Shown one piece after another: positions 55,089-63,321 of a stretch of DNA of 64,000 bases. The position numbers and the translations under genes are program-made. The stretch's first letter is position 1; each line of letters begins with the position of its first letter. Below the pieces are notes generated by a model. The model saw only the letters and a program-made list of their open reading frames with translations, was not told the origin of the DNA and made no database searches. The stretch covers positions 2,679,189 through 2,743,188 of the forward strand of contig NZ_LT575483.1 of assembly GCF_900086705.1 (NCBI RefSeq). The letters are read 5' to 3'. This DNA comes from Massilibacillus massiliensis (GTDB lineage: Bacteria; Bacillota; Negativicutes; FLKF01).

Positions 55089-55481
55089 ATGAAAAATGGG
55101 GGATATGAAGATACGCTGATTGCTGCATTAGGCATTAAAGTAATCGAAATAAAGGATACGCAAATTGTTGCTACGATGCCGATTAACAATAGCACCCGCC
55201 AGCCAATGGGATTATTACATGGCGGAGCTTCGGCTGCTCTGGCGGAAACAGTAGCCGGTTTAGGTACCTATCATTTTATAAATCCAGAGATAGAATATGC
55301 CGTTGGTATAGAAATCAATGCAAATCACGTTCGAAAAAAAAGGGATGGTGTTGTCACTGCGGTGGGCAAACTGCTGCATCACGGAAAAACGATTATGGTA
55401 TGGGATATTAAAATCACAGATGAACAAGAAAATCTTATATGTGTTTCACGATGTACGATAGGCGTATTTCCTAAAAAATGA
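55089..55481 (+). CDS. Hotdog-fold acyl-CoA thioesterase (PaaI/YbdB type)
   Basis: A 130-residue hotdog protein. The active-site helix region is QPMGLLHGGASAALAETVAG, with HGG and the Glu in ALAE expected at the catalytic site. It hydrolyses acyl-CoA esters and could release product or rescue trapped CoA in this pathway. It lies 47 bases after the ligase gene with a GGGGAGG site, and a strong terminator follows. Confidence 0.9.
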   Translation: MKNGGYEDTLIAALGIKVIEIKDTQIVATMPINNSTRQPMGLLHGGASAALAETVAGLGTYHFINPEIEYAVGIEINANHVRKKRDGVVTAVGKLLHHGKTIMVWDIKITDEQENLICVSRCTIGVFPKK

Positions 55482-55495
55482 GCAGACAAGAATTT

Positions 55496-55540
55496 AAAAA
55501 CCCCCCATTCTTAGAAAAGGCTATGAATGGGGGGTTTTTA
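55496..55540. terminator. Terminator of the acyl-CoA cluster
   Basis: AAAAACCCCCCATTC and GAATGGGGGGTTTTT form a 15-bp perfect stem with A and T tracts, 15 bases after the thioesterase stop. It marks the right end of the cluster. Confidence 0.92.
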
Positions 55541-55601
55541 TGCATCAAGAGAATGGCATTTGTATATTGCGTAATTAAAGCTAAAACAAGGAAAAGATAA
55601 A

Positions 55602-57005
55602 TTATGATGCATATTCAGAACTTGTAATTGTCTTAGAGTCAAGAAGATAGGTCAAGAGGAAAGTTCCGACACAAGCAATCCATTCCATATAAATAACGTG
55701 AGGGAAAATGCGAATGGCTGGGAGTGTCTGCCAAAGAATTAAGACAATTAGACTTACAAGGATGGTATAAAAAGCAGCGTTCTTTCGGCAAAGTGAAGGT
55801 GCAAATAGTGTAAAGAGTACGATGACACTGAAGGAAGCTGTCAGACTAAGACCAATCATAAGGGTGTTGATGATACCGCTGATTGTCATTGCAAAAATAA
55901 GGGTTAACAGACCTAAAGCCAAAACAGAAATTTTTGTGACAAGTAGAAAACTTTTATCACTCATGTCTGGTTTTACGAATTTTTTATAAATATCTTGTGA
56001 AAACAATGTGGCGGAGCTCAGCAGTAAATTGCAAGCTGTGGACACATCTGCGGCCCATAATGCAGCCAATGTAATGCCTGCTAAAATTGGATTTAAAGAC
56101 ATGATGGTCATGGGAAGTGCCATTGCTGGTGCTGCATCCGGAAACATTGTTCTTGCAATGACACCCAGTAATGCACTGACAAAACCGATTGGCAGCATCA
56201 TGAGACCACCAATGATAAATCCACGTTGTGCTGTTTGCACATTTTTGGCACCTAAGGAAATTTGAATGATGCTTTGCAAAGATAAATTCACTGTTACTAA
56301 TACGAGGATCCAAGTTATAATGCCTGTAATGCCGACACCATCAAAAAAGCTAAGAAAAGGTGTCGATTCTGGAAGTTTGGCTTCGATGTTCGCTAAACCA
56401 CCAGCTTGCCAAACGCATACAATTGTAGCTAAAATGATACCGATGTATTTTAAAGATACATTTAAGATATTAGAGAGACTTGCAGACCACATGCCGCCGA
56501 TCATGGTAACACTAATGAAGACAACTGCGCTTGTCAGCATTCCTGTAGTCAGTGTAAAGATTTCCGGCATCAAAGCGGAAAGAATGCTGCCACCTGCTAA
56601 ATACTGCAGGGACATGATGACGAGTTGAATTAGAATCTGACATGCAATGCCAGCAATCATACCCTTTTTATCATAGTATCTACCGAGCAGTTCTGGAATG
56701 GTTGTAATATTGAGCTGCCGATATTTTTTTGCAACGAGCATGCCCATGGCGATGGCACCAATGCCCCAAGCTGTAGTGTACCAACCTGCGGACAATCCTA
56801 CTTTATATGCCTGTTCAGCAACACCAATCGTAGAAGCACCACCCACGGCAAGACCGACGATGGATACTGTGATAAGCGGGGTAGTTAATTGTCTGCCAGC
56901 TAAAATATAGTTGGCAGCACTTCCGGCAGAACGACGTTGCGCAAAATAGCTGATAACGAAAAGTAAGAGAATATAAATGCAGACGATAAGAAATGGAATA
57001 TGCAT
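55602..57005 (-). CDS. Sodium:solute symporter family transporter
   Basis: A 467-residue SSS-family carrier with about 12-13 helices. Features: the N-terminal NYILAGRQLTTPLITVSIVG, then VGGASTIGVAEQAYKVGLSA, and the central WAADVSTACNLLLSSATLFS. Family members couple sodium to proline, pantothenate, sugars or carboxylates. The T-box leader means expression responds to the charging of one tRNA, so an amino acid or precursor is the likely cargo. The ATG at 57005 has an AGGAGG site. Confidence 0.88.
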   Translation of the reverse strand: MHIPFLIVCIYILLLFVISYFAQRRSAGSAANYILAGRQLTTPLITVSIVGLAVGGASTIGVAEQAYKVGLSAGWYTTAWGIGAIAMGMLVAKKYRQLNITTIPELLGRYYDKKGMIAGIACQILIQLVIMSLQYLAGGSILSALMPEIFTLTTGMLTSAVVFISVTMIGGMWSASLSNILNVSLKYIGIILATIVCVWQAGGLANIEAKLPESTPFLSFFDGVGITGIITWILVLVTVNLSLQSIIQISLGAKNVQTAQRGFIIGGLMMLPIGFVSALLGVIARTMFPDAAPAMALPMTIMSLNPILAGITLAALWAADVSTACNLLLSSATLFSQDIYKKFVKPDMSDKSFLLVTKISVLALGLLTLIFAMTISGIINTLMIGLSLTASFSVIVLFTLFAPSLCRKNAAFYTILVSLIVLILWQTLPAIRIFPHVIYMEWIACVGTFLLTYLLDSKTITSSEYAS

Positions 57006-57044
57006 AAGAAAACCTCCTAAAATAGAATTTATTTTTATGGAAAT

Positions 57045-57350
57045 GATAAAAAAAACGCCCCTCATAAAGAGGGACGATAGGATCGTGGTACCACCCAAAT
57101 TTAACCTTACAGACAAAATAAAAAGCGATACCGATAAGGGACGAATCACCGCGGTACCACCCTAGTTTGACCATAAGATCAGCTCTATGTCTGTAACGTA
57201 GACGAAACGGCAAGACCTACTTTTATTTCAGTCCGCAGTTCGGGAAGGAACTTCATGATGGATTTTCAACTAGTTTGCACCAACCACTAGCTCTCTGGAT
57301 GAAAATACAAAATTACTTTTTTCCGTCATCACCAATAAATAATATATCAT
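57045..57350 (-). promoter_or_regulatory. T-box leader with two antiterminator/terminator modules
   Basis: Read leftward. Stem I has AGAGAGC and GGTTGGTGCAAACTAG (AG bulge and apical loop). AGTAGG and GCCG blocks follow, then AGGGTGGTACCGCG (plus 57151-57163) with a terminator GGTACCG/CGGTATC and T run. A second GGGTGGTACCACG (plus 57084-57096) follows, with a strong terminator CGTCCCTC/GAGGGGCG plus eight T. Only one stem I is present. The specifier is uncertain; TTC (Phe) after GAAG is a candidate. Confidence 0.88.
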
Positions 57351-57510
57351 TGTAAACGATTATAAAGTTTTACAGTACAAATGTCAATATACAATATACT
57401 GTCAGGTTAAATTTTATGATGAAAAATGAGATTGTTTCTCAAAAATTGCAGGAAAAACGTTTACTAAAAGAGAAATTCTATAATTTAGTTTTATTTAAAC
57501 GGAGGTTTTC

Positions 57511-59265
57511 ATGTCTATTTATAAAAAATTTATGCAGTACTATAAACCATATCAGAAATTATTTTACATGGATCTATTGTGTGCTTTGATCGTTTCAATC
57601 ATTGATCTTGTATTTCCACAGCTTTTATACTTTCTTACACATGGTTTATTTGTACAAACACCACAAGAAATATTGCGCGTGATTGGCTGGGTTGGGGCTG
57701 GTATGCTGTTTATGTATAGCATTCGGTATGTCTGTCAATATTATATTACAACCTGGGGGCATATCATGGGAGCCCGGATGGAAAGTGATATGCGGCAGGA
57801 TTTGTTTGATCATTATCAAAGGTTGTCATTTTCCTATTATGATCGTAATAATACTGGCGAGATGATGTCAAAATTAGTATCTGATTTATTTGATATATCA
57901 GAACTTGCCCATCATGGACCGGAAAATATTTTTATATCATCAATTAAGATTTTAGGATCGTTCGCATTGTTGTTATTTATCAATGTTAAGATGACATTGG
58001 TTCTTTTTGCAGTTACGTTTGTGATGATTGTTTTTAGTATTTATAAGAATAGAAAAATGAAAGAAATTTTTATGAACAACCGTGAAAAAATTGCGGGCGT
58101 GAATGCTAGAGTGCAAGATAGTCTTTCGGGCATTCGTGTGGTAAAATCGTTTGCCAATGAAGAATTGGAACGTGAAAAATTTAATCACAGCAATCTGGAA
58201 TTTTTAGTTACAAAAGAAGACAGTTACAGAATCATGGGCGGATTCCATGCGGGAAATGGCTTTTTTCAGGGCTTATTATATATAGCGGTATTGGTCAGTG
58301 GTGGGTATTTTATCGCCAATGGTAGTTTAGAAGTTACAGATTTGGCAGTATACGCGTTATATATAGGAATATTTTTAAATCCGATTGATGTTTTGATCAA
58401 TTTTACAGAGCAATTTCAAAAGGGGTATTCTGGATTTAGACGGTTTGTAGAAGTTGTAGGAACAACACCGGAAATCCTTGATCGACCTGGTGCCGTTGTG
58501 CTGGAAAATGTAGAAGGAAATATCGTTTATCAAGATGTATCATTTCGCTATGATCAGACGAATGGTGTGCTGGATCAAGTGAATATTTCGATTCCGGCAG
58601 GTAAAACGGTTGCGCTAGTCGGCCCTTCAGGAGGAGGAAAAACTACGTTATGTTCTCTTTTACCAAGGTTTTATGATGTAACTGCAGGTGCGGTCTTAAT
58701 TGATGGCAAAGATGTGCGTGATGTCATGTTAAAGTCTTTAAGAAGTGCGATTGGGATTGTGCAGCAAGATGTTTATATTTTTGCGGGAACGATTCGTGAC
58801 AACATTGCGTATGGAAAACCGGATGCTACGGATGAAGAAATTATCGCAGCGGCGAGAAACGCCAACATTCATAGTTTTATCAGTAGTCTGCCGGAAGGGT
58901 ATGACAGCTATGTTGGTGAAAGAGGCACCAGACTTTCCGGTGGACAAAAGCAGCGGATTGCAATTGCCCGTGTATTTTTGAAGAATCCTAAGATCTTAAT
59001 CCTTGATGAAGCTACTTCAGCGCTTGATAATGAAAGCGAACGATATATTCAATCCTCGTTAGAACGTCTTTCGAAAGATCGTACGACCATTGTTGTTGCA
59101 CATAGACTTAGTACTATTCGCAATGCCGATGAAATTATCGTTATCAACCACAAGGGCATTCAAGAAAGAGGTTCGCATGATGAGCTCTTGCCTTTAGATG
59201 GCTTATACGCAAAATATTACAAAATGCAGTTTGAGGGATTGGATGAATTACCGGACGAAGTGTAA
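57511..59265 (+). CDS. ABC transporter, fused permease and ATPase (MsbA/LmrA-like)
   Basis: A 584-residue half-transporter. Six membrane helices cover about residues 15-310 and a nucleotide-binding domain follows. The Walker A is GPSGGGKTT, the signature is LSGGQKQRIAIAR, and the Walker B is ILILDEATSALD; the D-loop and the switch His (VVAHRLST) are intact. It should work as a homodimer exporting lipids, drugs or peptides. The SMR gene follows 33 bases later in the same direction. An ACGGAGG site supports the ATG. Confidence 0.92.
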   Translation: MSIYKKFMQYYKPYQKLFYMDLLCALIVSIIDLVFPQLLYFLTHGLFVQTPQEILRVIGWVGAGMLFMYSIRYVCQYYITTWGHIMGARMESDMRQDLFDHYQRLSFSYYDRNNTGEMMSKLVSDLFDISELAHHGPENIFISSIKILGSFALLLFINVKMTLVLFAVTFVMIVFSIYKNRKMKEIFMNNREKIAGVNARVQDSLSGIRVVKSFANEELEREKFNHSNLEFLVTKEDSYRIMGGFHAGNGFFQGLLYIAVLVSGGYFIANGSLEVTDLAVYALYIGIFLNPIDVLINFTEQFQKGYSGFRRFVEVVGTTPEILDRPGAVVLENVEGNIVYQDVSFRYDQTNGVLDQVNISIPAGKTVALVGPSGGGKTTLCSLLPRFYDVTAGAVLIDGKDVRDVMLKSLRSAIGIVQQDVYIFAGTIRDNIAYGKPDATDEEIIAAARNANIHSFISSLPEGYDSYVGERGTRLSGGQKQRIAIARVFLKNPKILILDEATSALDNESERYIQSSLERLSKDRTTIVVAHRLSTIRNADEIIVINHKGIQERGSHDELLPLDGLYAKYYKMQFEGLDELPDEV

Positions 59266-59297
59266 TTTTTCATTACTTTTATTATGGAGGCCATAAA

Positions 59298-59624
59298 ATG
59301 AATGGTTATATGTTTTTAGGCTTAGCAATTGCATTAGAAATCTTTTCTACATCTATGCTTAAAGCTTCGGAAGGATTTACGAAGATGATTCCCGGAGGTC
59401 TATTTATCGTAGGAATGGGACTATCTTTTTATTTACTTTCCTATGCATTACAGTTTATACCTTTGAGTATAGCCTACGCGATTTGGTCCGGGGTAGGAAC
59501 GGCTTTGACTGCTTTAATCGCTGTACTCGTTTGGAAAGAATCGCTCAATGTATATACTGCGATTGGGATAGTATTCATTATTCTTGGCGTTGTAATACTG
59601 AATATGAAAGGATCAGTGCATTGA
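59298..59624 (+). CDS. Small multidrug resistance (SMR) family transporter
   Basis: A 108-residue protein with four helices. The conserved Glu of helix one is in LGLAIALEIFSTSMLKASEG, and GLSFYLLSYALQFIPLSIAY and AIWSGVGTALTALIAVLVWK complete the SMR pattern. It exchanges protons for cationic drugs or guanidinium-like compounds. It is probably co-transcribed with the ABC exporter. Confidence 0.92.
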   Translation: MNGYMFLGLAIALEIFSTSMLKASEGFTKMIPGGLFIVGMGLSFYLLSYALQFIPLSIAYAIWSGVGTALTALIAVLVWKESLNVYTAIGIVFIILGVVILNMKGSVH

Positions 59625-59716
59625 TTAATTTCTAGATGCAAGATGATTTTAAGCTAATTGTATCTTTTAATTTATTAGACTATAATATTTATAAATAATA
59701 TTATAGAGGTGGAAGA

Positions 59717-60625
59717 ATGGATACATTAGGAATTGAAGCTTTTCTTGCTGTGGTGCGGCATGGTAGTTTAACTGAAGCGGCAAACTCTTTGTTTTTATCT
59801 CAATCCACTCTTAGCCATCGTCTTTCAGAACTGGAACGGGAAGTAGGCGTGAGCTTAATTGATCGAGGACGTGGGCTCAGAACGTTGACTTTAAACGATT
59901 ATGGGAAAGAATTTTTAGCAATCGCCAGAAGATGGGATGACTTGATGCAGGATACAAAACGCATTCAATCCCGGACAAAAAATTTGTCATTGTTCATTGG
60001 CGCTGTAGATATCATTCATACGTTTCTGCTTCCTCCTCTTTATCAGACCTTGCGTGAAAATGCAAAAGATATGAGTATTCGTATGAAAACGCATAATTCA
60101 ACAGAACTTTATCTTAAAGTAGATAGTGGTGAAATGGATGTTGCCTTTACACTTTTAGATTTACCGATGAGAAATATTGTGATCAAGAAATTTTACACTG
60201 AGCCCAGGGTTGTATTACGAAAAGAAGCTGTAGCGGGAAAGTGTAATGAAATTATTGATTTAGATAGTCTGGATATGACAAAGGAAGTATTTTTTGAAGG
60301 AGAGCCCATGTTTCAAGAGTGGTACAGTCGATGGAAGGGCGATCGGGGGTATCCCGACATCTGTGTAGATACGGCACAATTACTGTTTCCACTTTTAAAC
60401 ATTGAAGGAACTTGGTCGATTGTTCCACTTTGTATGGCGCAAAAATTTGTTTCGACAGGAACATTTTCTTATTATCGATTAGAAGATCCGCCCCCTGAAC
60501 GTATTTGTTATAAGATACAATCGCAATATCCAAAAACAAAAGCTTTAGACAGTCTTAAAATATTAGATTCATGTTTAGATTGCTTTTTTATTGAATCATT
60601 ACTGTACAATAATGATAGAGCATAA
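59717..60625 (+). CDS. LysR-family regulator (probable regulator of pxpABC)
   Basis: A 302-residue LysR protein with helix-turn-helix IEAFLAVVRHGSLTEAANSL then FLSQSTLSHRLSELEREVG, and a standard effector domain. It lies just upstream of pxpABC in the same direction, separated by a terminator. It may control the 5-oxoproline genes. An AGAGGTGG site supports the ATG. Confidence 0.87.
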   Translation: MDTLGIEAFLAVVRHGSLTEAANSLFLSQSTLSHRLSELEREVGVSLIDRGRGLRTLTLNDYGKEFLAIARRWDDLMQDTKRIQSRTKNLSLFIGAVDIIHTFLLPPLYQTLRENAKDMSIRMKTHNSTELYLKVDSGEMDVAFTLLDLPMRNIVIKKFYTEPRVVLRKEAVAGKCNEIIDLDSLDMTKEVFFEGEPMFQEWYSRWKGDRGYPDICVDTAQLLFPLLNIEGTWSIVPLCMAQKFVSTGTFSYYRLEDPPPERICYKIQSQYPKTKALDSLKILDSCLDCFFIESLLYNNDRA

Positions 60626-60627
60626 GT

Positions 60628-60676
60628 ATAAGTGGTAGACAGCGAGTTAAGGCTTGCTGTCTACCACTTATTTTTA
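60628..60676 (+). terminator. Terminator after LysR
   Basis: ATAAGTGGTAGACAGC and GCTGTCTACCACTTAT form a 16-bp perfect stem with a 12-base loop, followed by TTTTTAT. The stem starts just after the LysR stop. Confidence 0.9.
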
Positions 60677-60835
60677 TATGCGGATTCTTTGCAAATATGC
60701 CAATTTAAGCATTTTTAATATTATCGAAATATTCGATTTTATAACACAAAAACTTAAATTTTACAATCTTTTCGTGCATATATATAATAACAGTGTAAGC
60801 AATGTAGACAATAATCTTTTTAAGGGGGATGTATT

Positions 60836-61606
60836 TTGAAATCATGTATTGACTTAGTTGCTGATCTTGGAGAAGGGTTCGGTTGTTATACGATTGTAGA
60901 TGATGCTAGCATGCTGGAACTGGTTAGTTCTGCAAATGTTGCCTGCGGATTTCATGCCGGTGATCCTCGAACGATGGCGAAAGCAGTAGAATTGGCTGTC
61001 AAAAATGGTGTTGGCATTGGCGCGCACCCGGGATTTCCAGATTTAGTTGGGTTTGGCCGCAGAGATATGAACCTAACCTCTTGGGAGATTACAACAGATA
61101 TAATTTATCAATTGGGTGCACTGCATGCTTTTGTTAAAGTATACGGAGGGCACTTGCAGCATATAACGCCACACGGGCGGTTGGGCAATCTTGCAGATAC
61201 AGATCGAAGATATGCAGAGGCAGTAGTTGATGCGGTTCTTCGTTTCGATCCGTCATTGATTATCGCAACATCAGAAGGTGAATTATCAGAGCTTGCTAAA
61301 ACACGTGGATTAAAGGTAGCAACGCTGCTACTGGGAGATCGTGCTTATCATGATGATGGTTCACTCGTGAGCCGCAGAGAAGCAAATGCGGTTATTCATG
61401 ATCCGGAAATTGTATTAAAAAGATGTGTACGAATGGCGCTGGAGGGCAAGGTAGAATCGGTAAATGGACGTGATATTGAGAAAAGGGGCGATTCATTACT
61501 TTTACATGGTGATACGGCAGGCGCTTTGGCAATAGCAAAAAAAATTCGCAATGCATTAATTGAAGCTGGGGTAGAAATACGTACATTAGGTAAGAGTTTC
61601 TCCTGA
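60836..61606 (+). CDS. pxpA: 5-oxoprolinase subunit A (LamB/YcsF family), divergent
   Basis: A 256-residue subunit. With PxpB and PxpC it hydrolyses 5-oxoproline (pyroglutamate) to glutamate using ATP. It shows LVADLGEGFGCYTI, SSANVACGFHAGDPRTMAKA and GVGIGAHPGFPDLVGFGRR. The usual HVKPHGxLYN motif is HITPHGRLGN, so a conserved Lys and Tyr are replaced. It may belong to a subfamily with a different lactam. It starts with TTG after AAGGGGG. Confidence 0.9.
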   Translation: MKSCIDLVADLGEGFGCYTIVDDASMLELVSSANVACGFHAGDPRTMAKAVELAVKNGVGIGAHPGFPDLVGFGRRDMNLTSWEITTDIIYQLGALHAFVKVYGGHLQHITPHGRLGNLADTDRRYAEAVVDAVLRFDPSLIIATSEGELSELAKTRGLKVATLLLGDRAYHDDGSLVSRREANAVIHDPEIVLKRCVRMALEGKVESVNGRDIEKRGDSLLLHGDTAGALAIAKKIRNALIEAGVEIRTLGKSFS

Positions 61607-61646
61607 ATCGTTTGGTGAGGGTGGCATATTTGAGGGAGGATGTAGA

Positions 61647-62369
61647 GTGAAAATTCTAAATAATGAAATAATTAATTATGGCGATTCAGCAATTTTGATT
61701 GAATTTTCCAAGATCTTTACGGAAGAAGCTTGGGAAAATGCACATGGTTTAGCAAAATTACTTCGTCAACATGAAATCAATGGAGTTTTAGAAATCTATC
61801 CAACCTACACGACGGTGCTGATTACTTTTGATTGCTTGATTACTGATCACAATACGATTAAATCGATCGTTCATGAAATTATCGAAAGTAGAGCTGACCT
61901 AAAGAAATTTGAAGTTGGATTGAGGCAATATTATCGACTTCCGGTTGTATTCGGTGGGCAATGGGGCTCTGATCTACCCTTTGTTGCCGCGCATTTGGGA
62001 ATTGCAGAGGAGGCAGTAATTCAGACGTTCTGCTCTGGGTTTCGTAAGATTTTTACCTTTGCCACGTTTGGCGGTTTCTTGATGGAAGGTGCACCTTTTG
62101 CAGAGAAAATCCCTCGACTTAAGAGTCCACATACACAGGTTCCAGGTGGGTATGTGGCGGTGGCTGGAAATCAGACCGCATTTGTTCCGGTAACAAGCCC
62201 TAGTGGGTGGCGAACGATAGGTCACTGCCCGATTCAGGTTCTTGATTTAGAAGTTCTGCCTCCTGTTCCCTATAATCCGGGAGATTATATTGAATTTTTT
62301 CCTATTACCGAAGAAGAGCAAAGCTTATATGCAGAAAAAACAATTCATGATATGAAGGTGATGCTGTAA
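61647..62369 (+). CDS. pxpB: 5-oxoprolinase subunit B (KipI-like)
   Basis: A 240-residue protein of the allophanate hydrolase subunit 1/KipI family. Visible features are NYGDSAILIEFSKIFTEEAW, CSGFRKIFTFATFGGFLMEG and VPGGYVAVAGNQTAFVPVTS with SPSGWRTIGHCPIQV. It starts with GTG after GGGAGGA. Its stop overlaps the first base of pxpC, so translation is coupled. The KipI name reflects an old kinase-inhibitor assignment in Bacillus; oxoprolinase is the better-supported role. Confidence 0.92.
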   Translation: MKILNNEIINYGDSAILIEFSKIFTEEAWENAHGLAKLLRQHEINGVLEIYPTYTTVLITFDCLITDHNTIKSIVHEIIESRADLKKFEVGLRQYYRLPVVFGGQWGSDLPFVAAHLGIAEEAVIQTFCSGFRKIFTFATFGGFLMEGAPFAEKIPRLKSPHTQVPGGYVAVAGNQTAFVPVTSPSGWRTIGHCPIQVLDLEVLPPVPYNPGDYIEFFPITEEEQSLYAEKTIHDMKVML

Positions 62370-63268
62370 TGGAAAAATGTCTAATTGTTAAATCTGCAGG
62401 ATTTGCATCTGTGCAGGATCTTGGTCGGACGGGGTTGATGCACTATGGTATCAGCAGTAACGGTGCGATGGATACTTATGCGTATCTTTTGGGAAATGAG
62501 TTGGTGGGCAATCAGTCGCCTGAGCCGTCTATTGAAATTACTGCTTTCGATTTTTCGATGAGCAGTACAGTCGATGTCCCAATTTGTATTACAGGGGCAC
62601 CGGCAGATCTTACAATAGATGCTCTGCCAATTGAGGCAGGAAAGTCTACGATTCTCCCGGCAGGAAAAGTTTTTTCTGTACAAAATATTCGGCAAGGCTT
62701 ACGGGTTTATATTGCCGTTGGAGGAGGCATTGAAGTTCCGAAGGTATTGGGAAGCTGTGCGATGGATACCATCGGTATGATTGGAGATAAGCTTCGTACC
62801 GGACAGCAGTTATTGCTGAGAAATCCGCCAATATCGCCAAATGTAGGTTATGGATCACCTTGGAATATTAGAGTATGTGATGGCTGTAATATAGATATTT
62901 TCAAAGATTACTTGGAGCAATTTTATCAATCAACTTATACTGTCAGCCTAGATAGCAATCATGTTGGAATTCGTTTGGAAGGTTCTCCGATTGTAGGACA
63001 TCAACCAACTGAGGTAATATCACGTGGCGTTTGTGTGGGTTCTATACAGATCGTTCCGTCTGGTACTCCGATCATTACTTTCAAGGGGCGGGGAGGCACT
63101 GCAGGGTATCCGATTATTGGGGTGATTGCCTCAGTCGATATGGAACTTGCCGCTCAACTTAGACCGGGAGATAGCGTGAAATTTACCAGAATTTCAGTTG
63201 AAGAAGCAATAGAAAAATATCGTGAACGATTTAGAAAATTGAAGCTGGTTAAAGCACTTCGAGTATAA
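62369..63268 (+). CDS. pxpC: 5-oxoprolinase subunit C (KipA-like)
   Basis: A 299-residue protein of the biotin-dependent carboxylase-like/allophanate hydrolase subunit 2 family. It begins with SAGFASVQDLGRTGLMHYGI and has GAMDTYAYLLGNELVGN and IQIVPSGTPIITFKGRGGTA, then the end segment YPIIGVIASVDMELAAQLRP. It completes the oxoprolinase with PxpA and PxpB and overlaps pxpB by one base. Confidence 0.92.
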   Translation: MEKCLIVKSAGFASVQDLGRTGLMHYGISSNGAMDTYAYLLGNELVGNQSPEPSIEITAFDFSMSSTVDVPICITGAPADLTIDALPIEAGKSTILPAGKVFSVQNIRQGLRVYIAVGGGIEVPKVLGSCAMDTIGMIGDKLRTGQQLLLRNPPISPNVGYGSPWNIRVCDGCNIDIFKDYLEQFYQSTYTVSLDSNHVGIRLEGSPIVGHQPTEVISRGVCVGSIQIVPSGTPIITFKGRGGTAGYPIIGVIASVDMELAAQLRPGDSVKFTRISVEEAIEKYRERFRKLKLVKALRV

Positions 63269-63321
63269 ACACCCAATCAGTTTTAAAGTGCAAAAATGAG
63301 AGAATAGGGAGAGGGAATGGG

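Noticed and set aside
42041-55481. A full beta-oxidation or butyrate pathway
   Set aside because: No enoyl-CoA hydratase, hydroxyacyl-CoA dehydrogenase or thiolase is encoded; only one redox step plus CoA handling is supported.
60654-60839. A 61-codon frame between the LysR terminator and pxpA
   Set aside because: It starts inside the terminator hairpin, is made of AT-rich codons and has no ribosome binding site.
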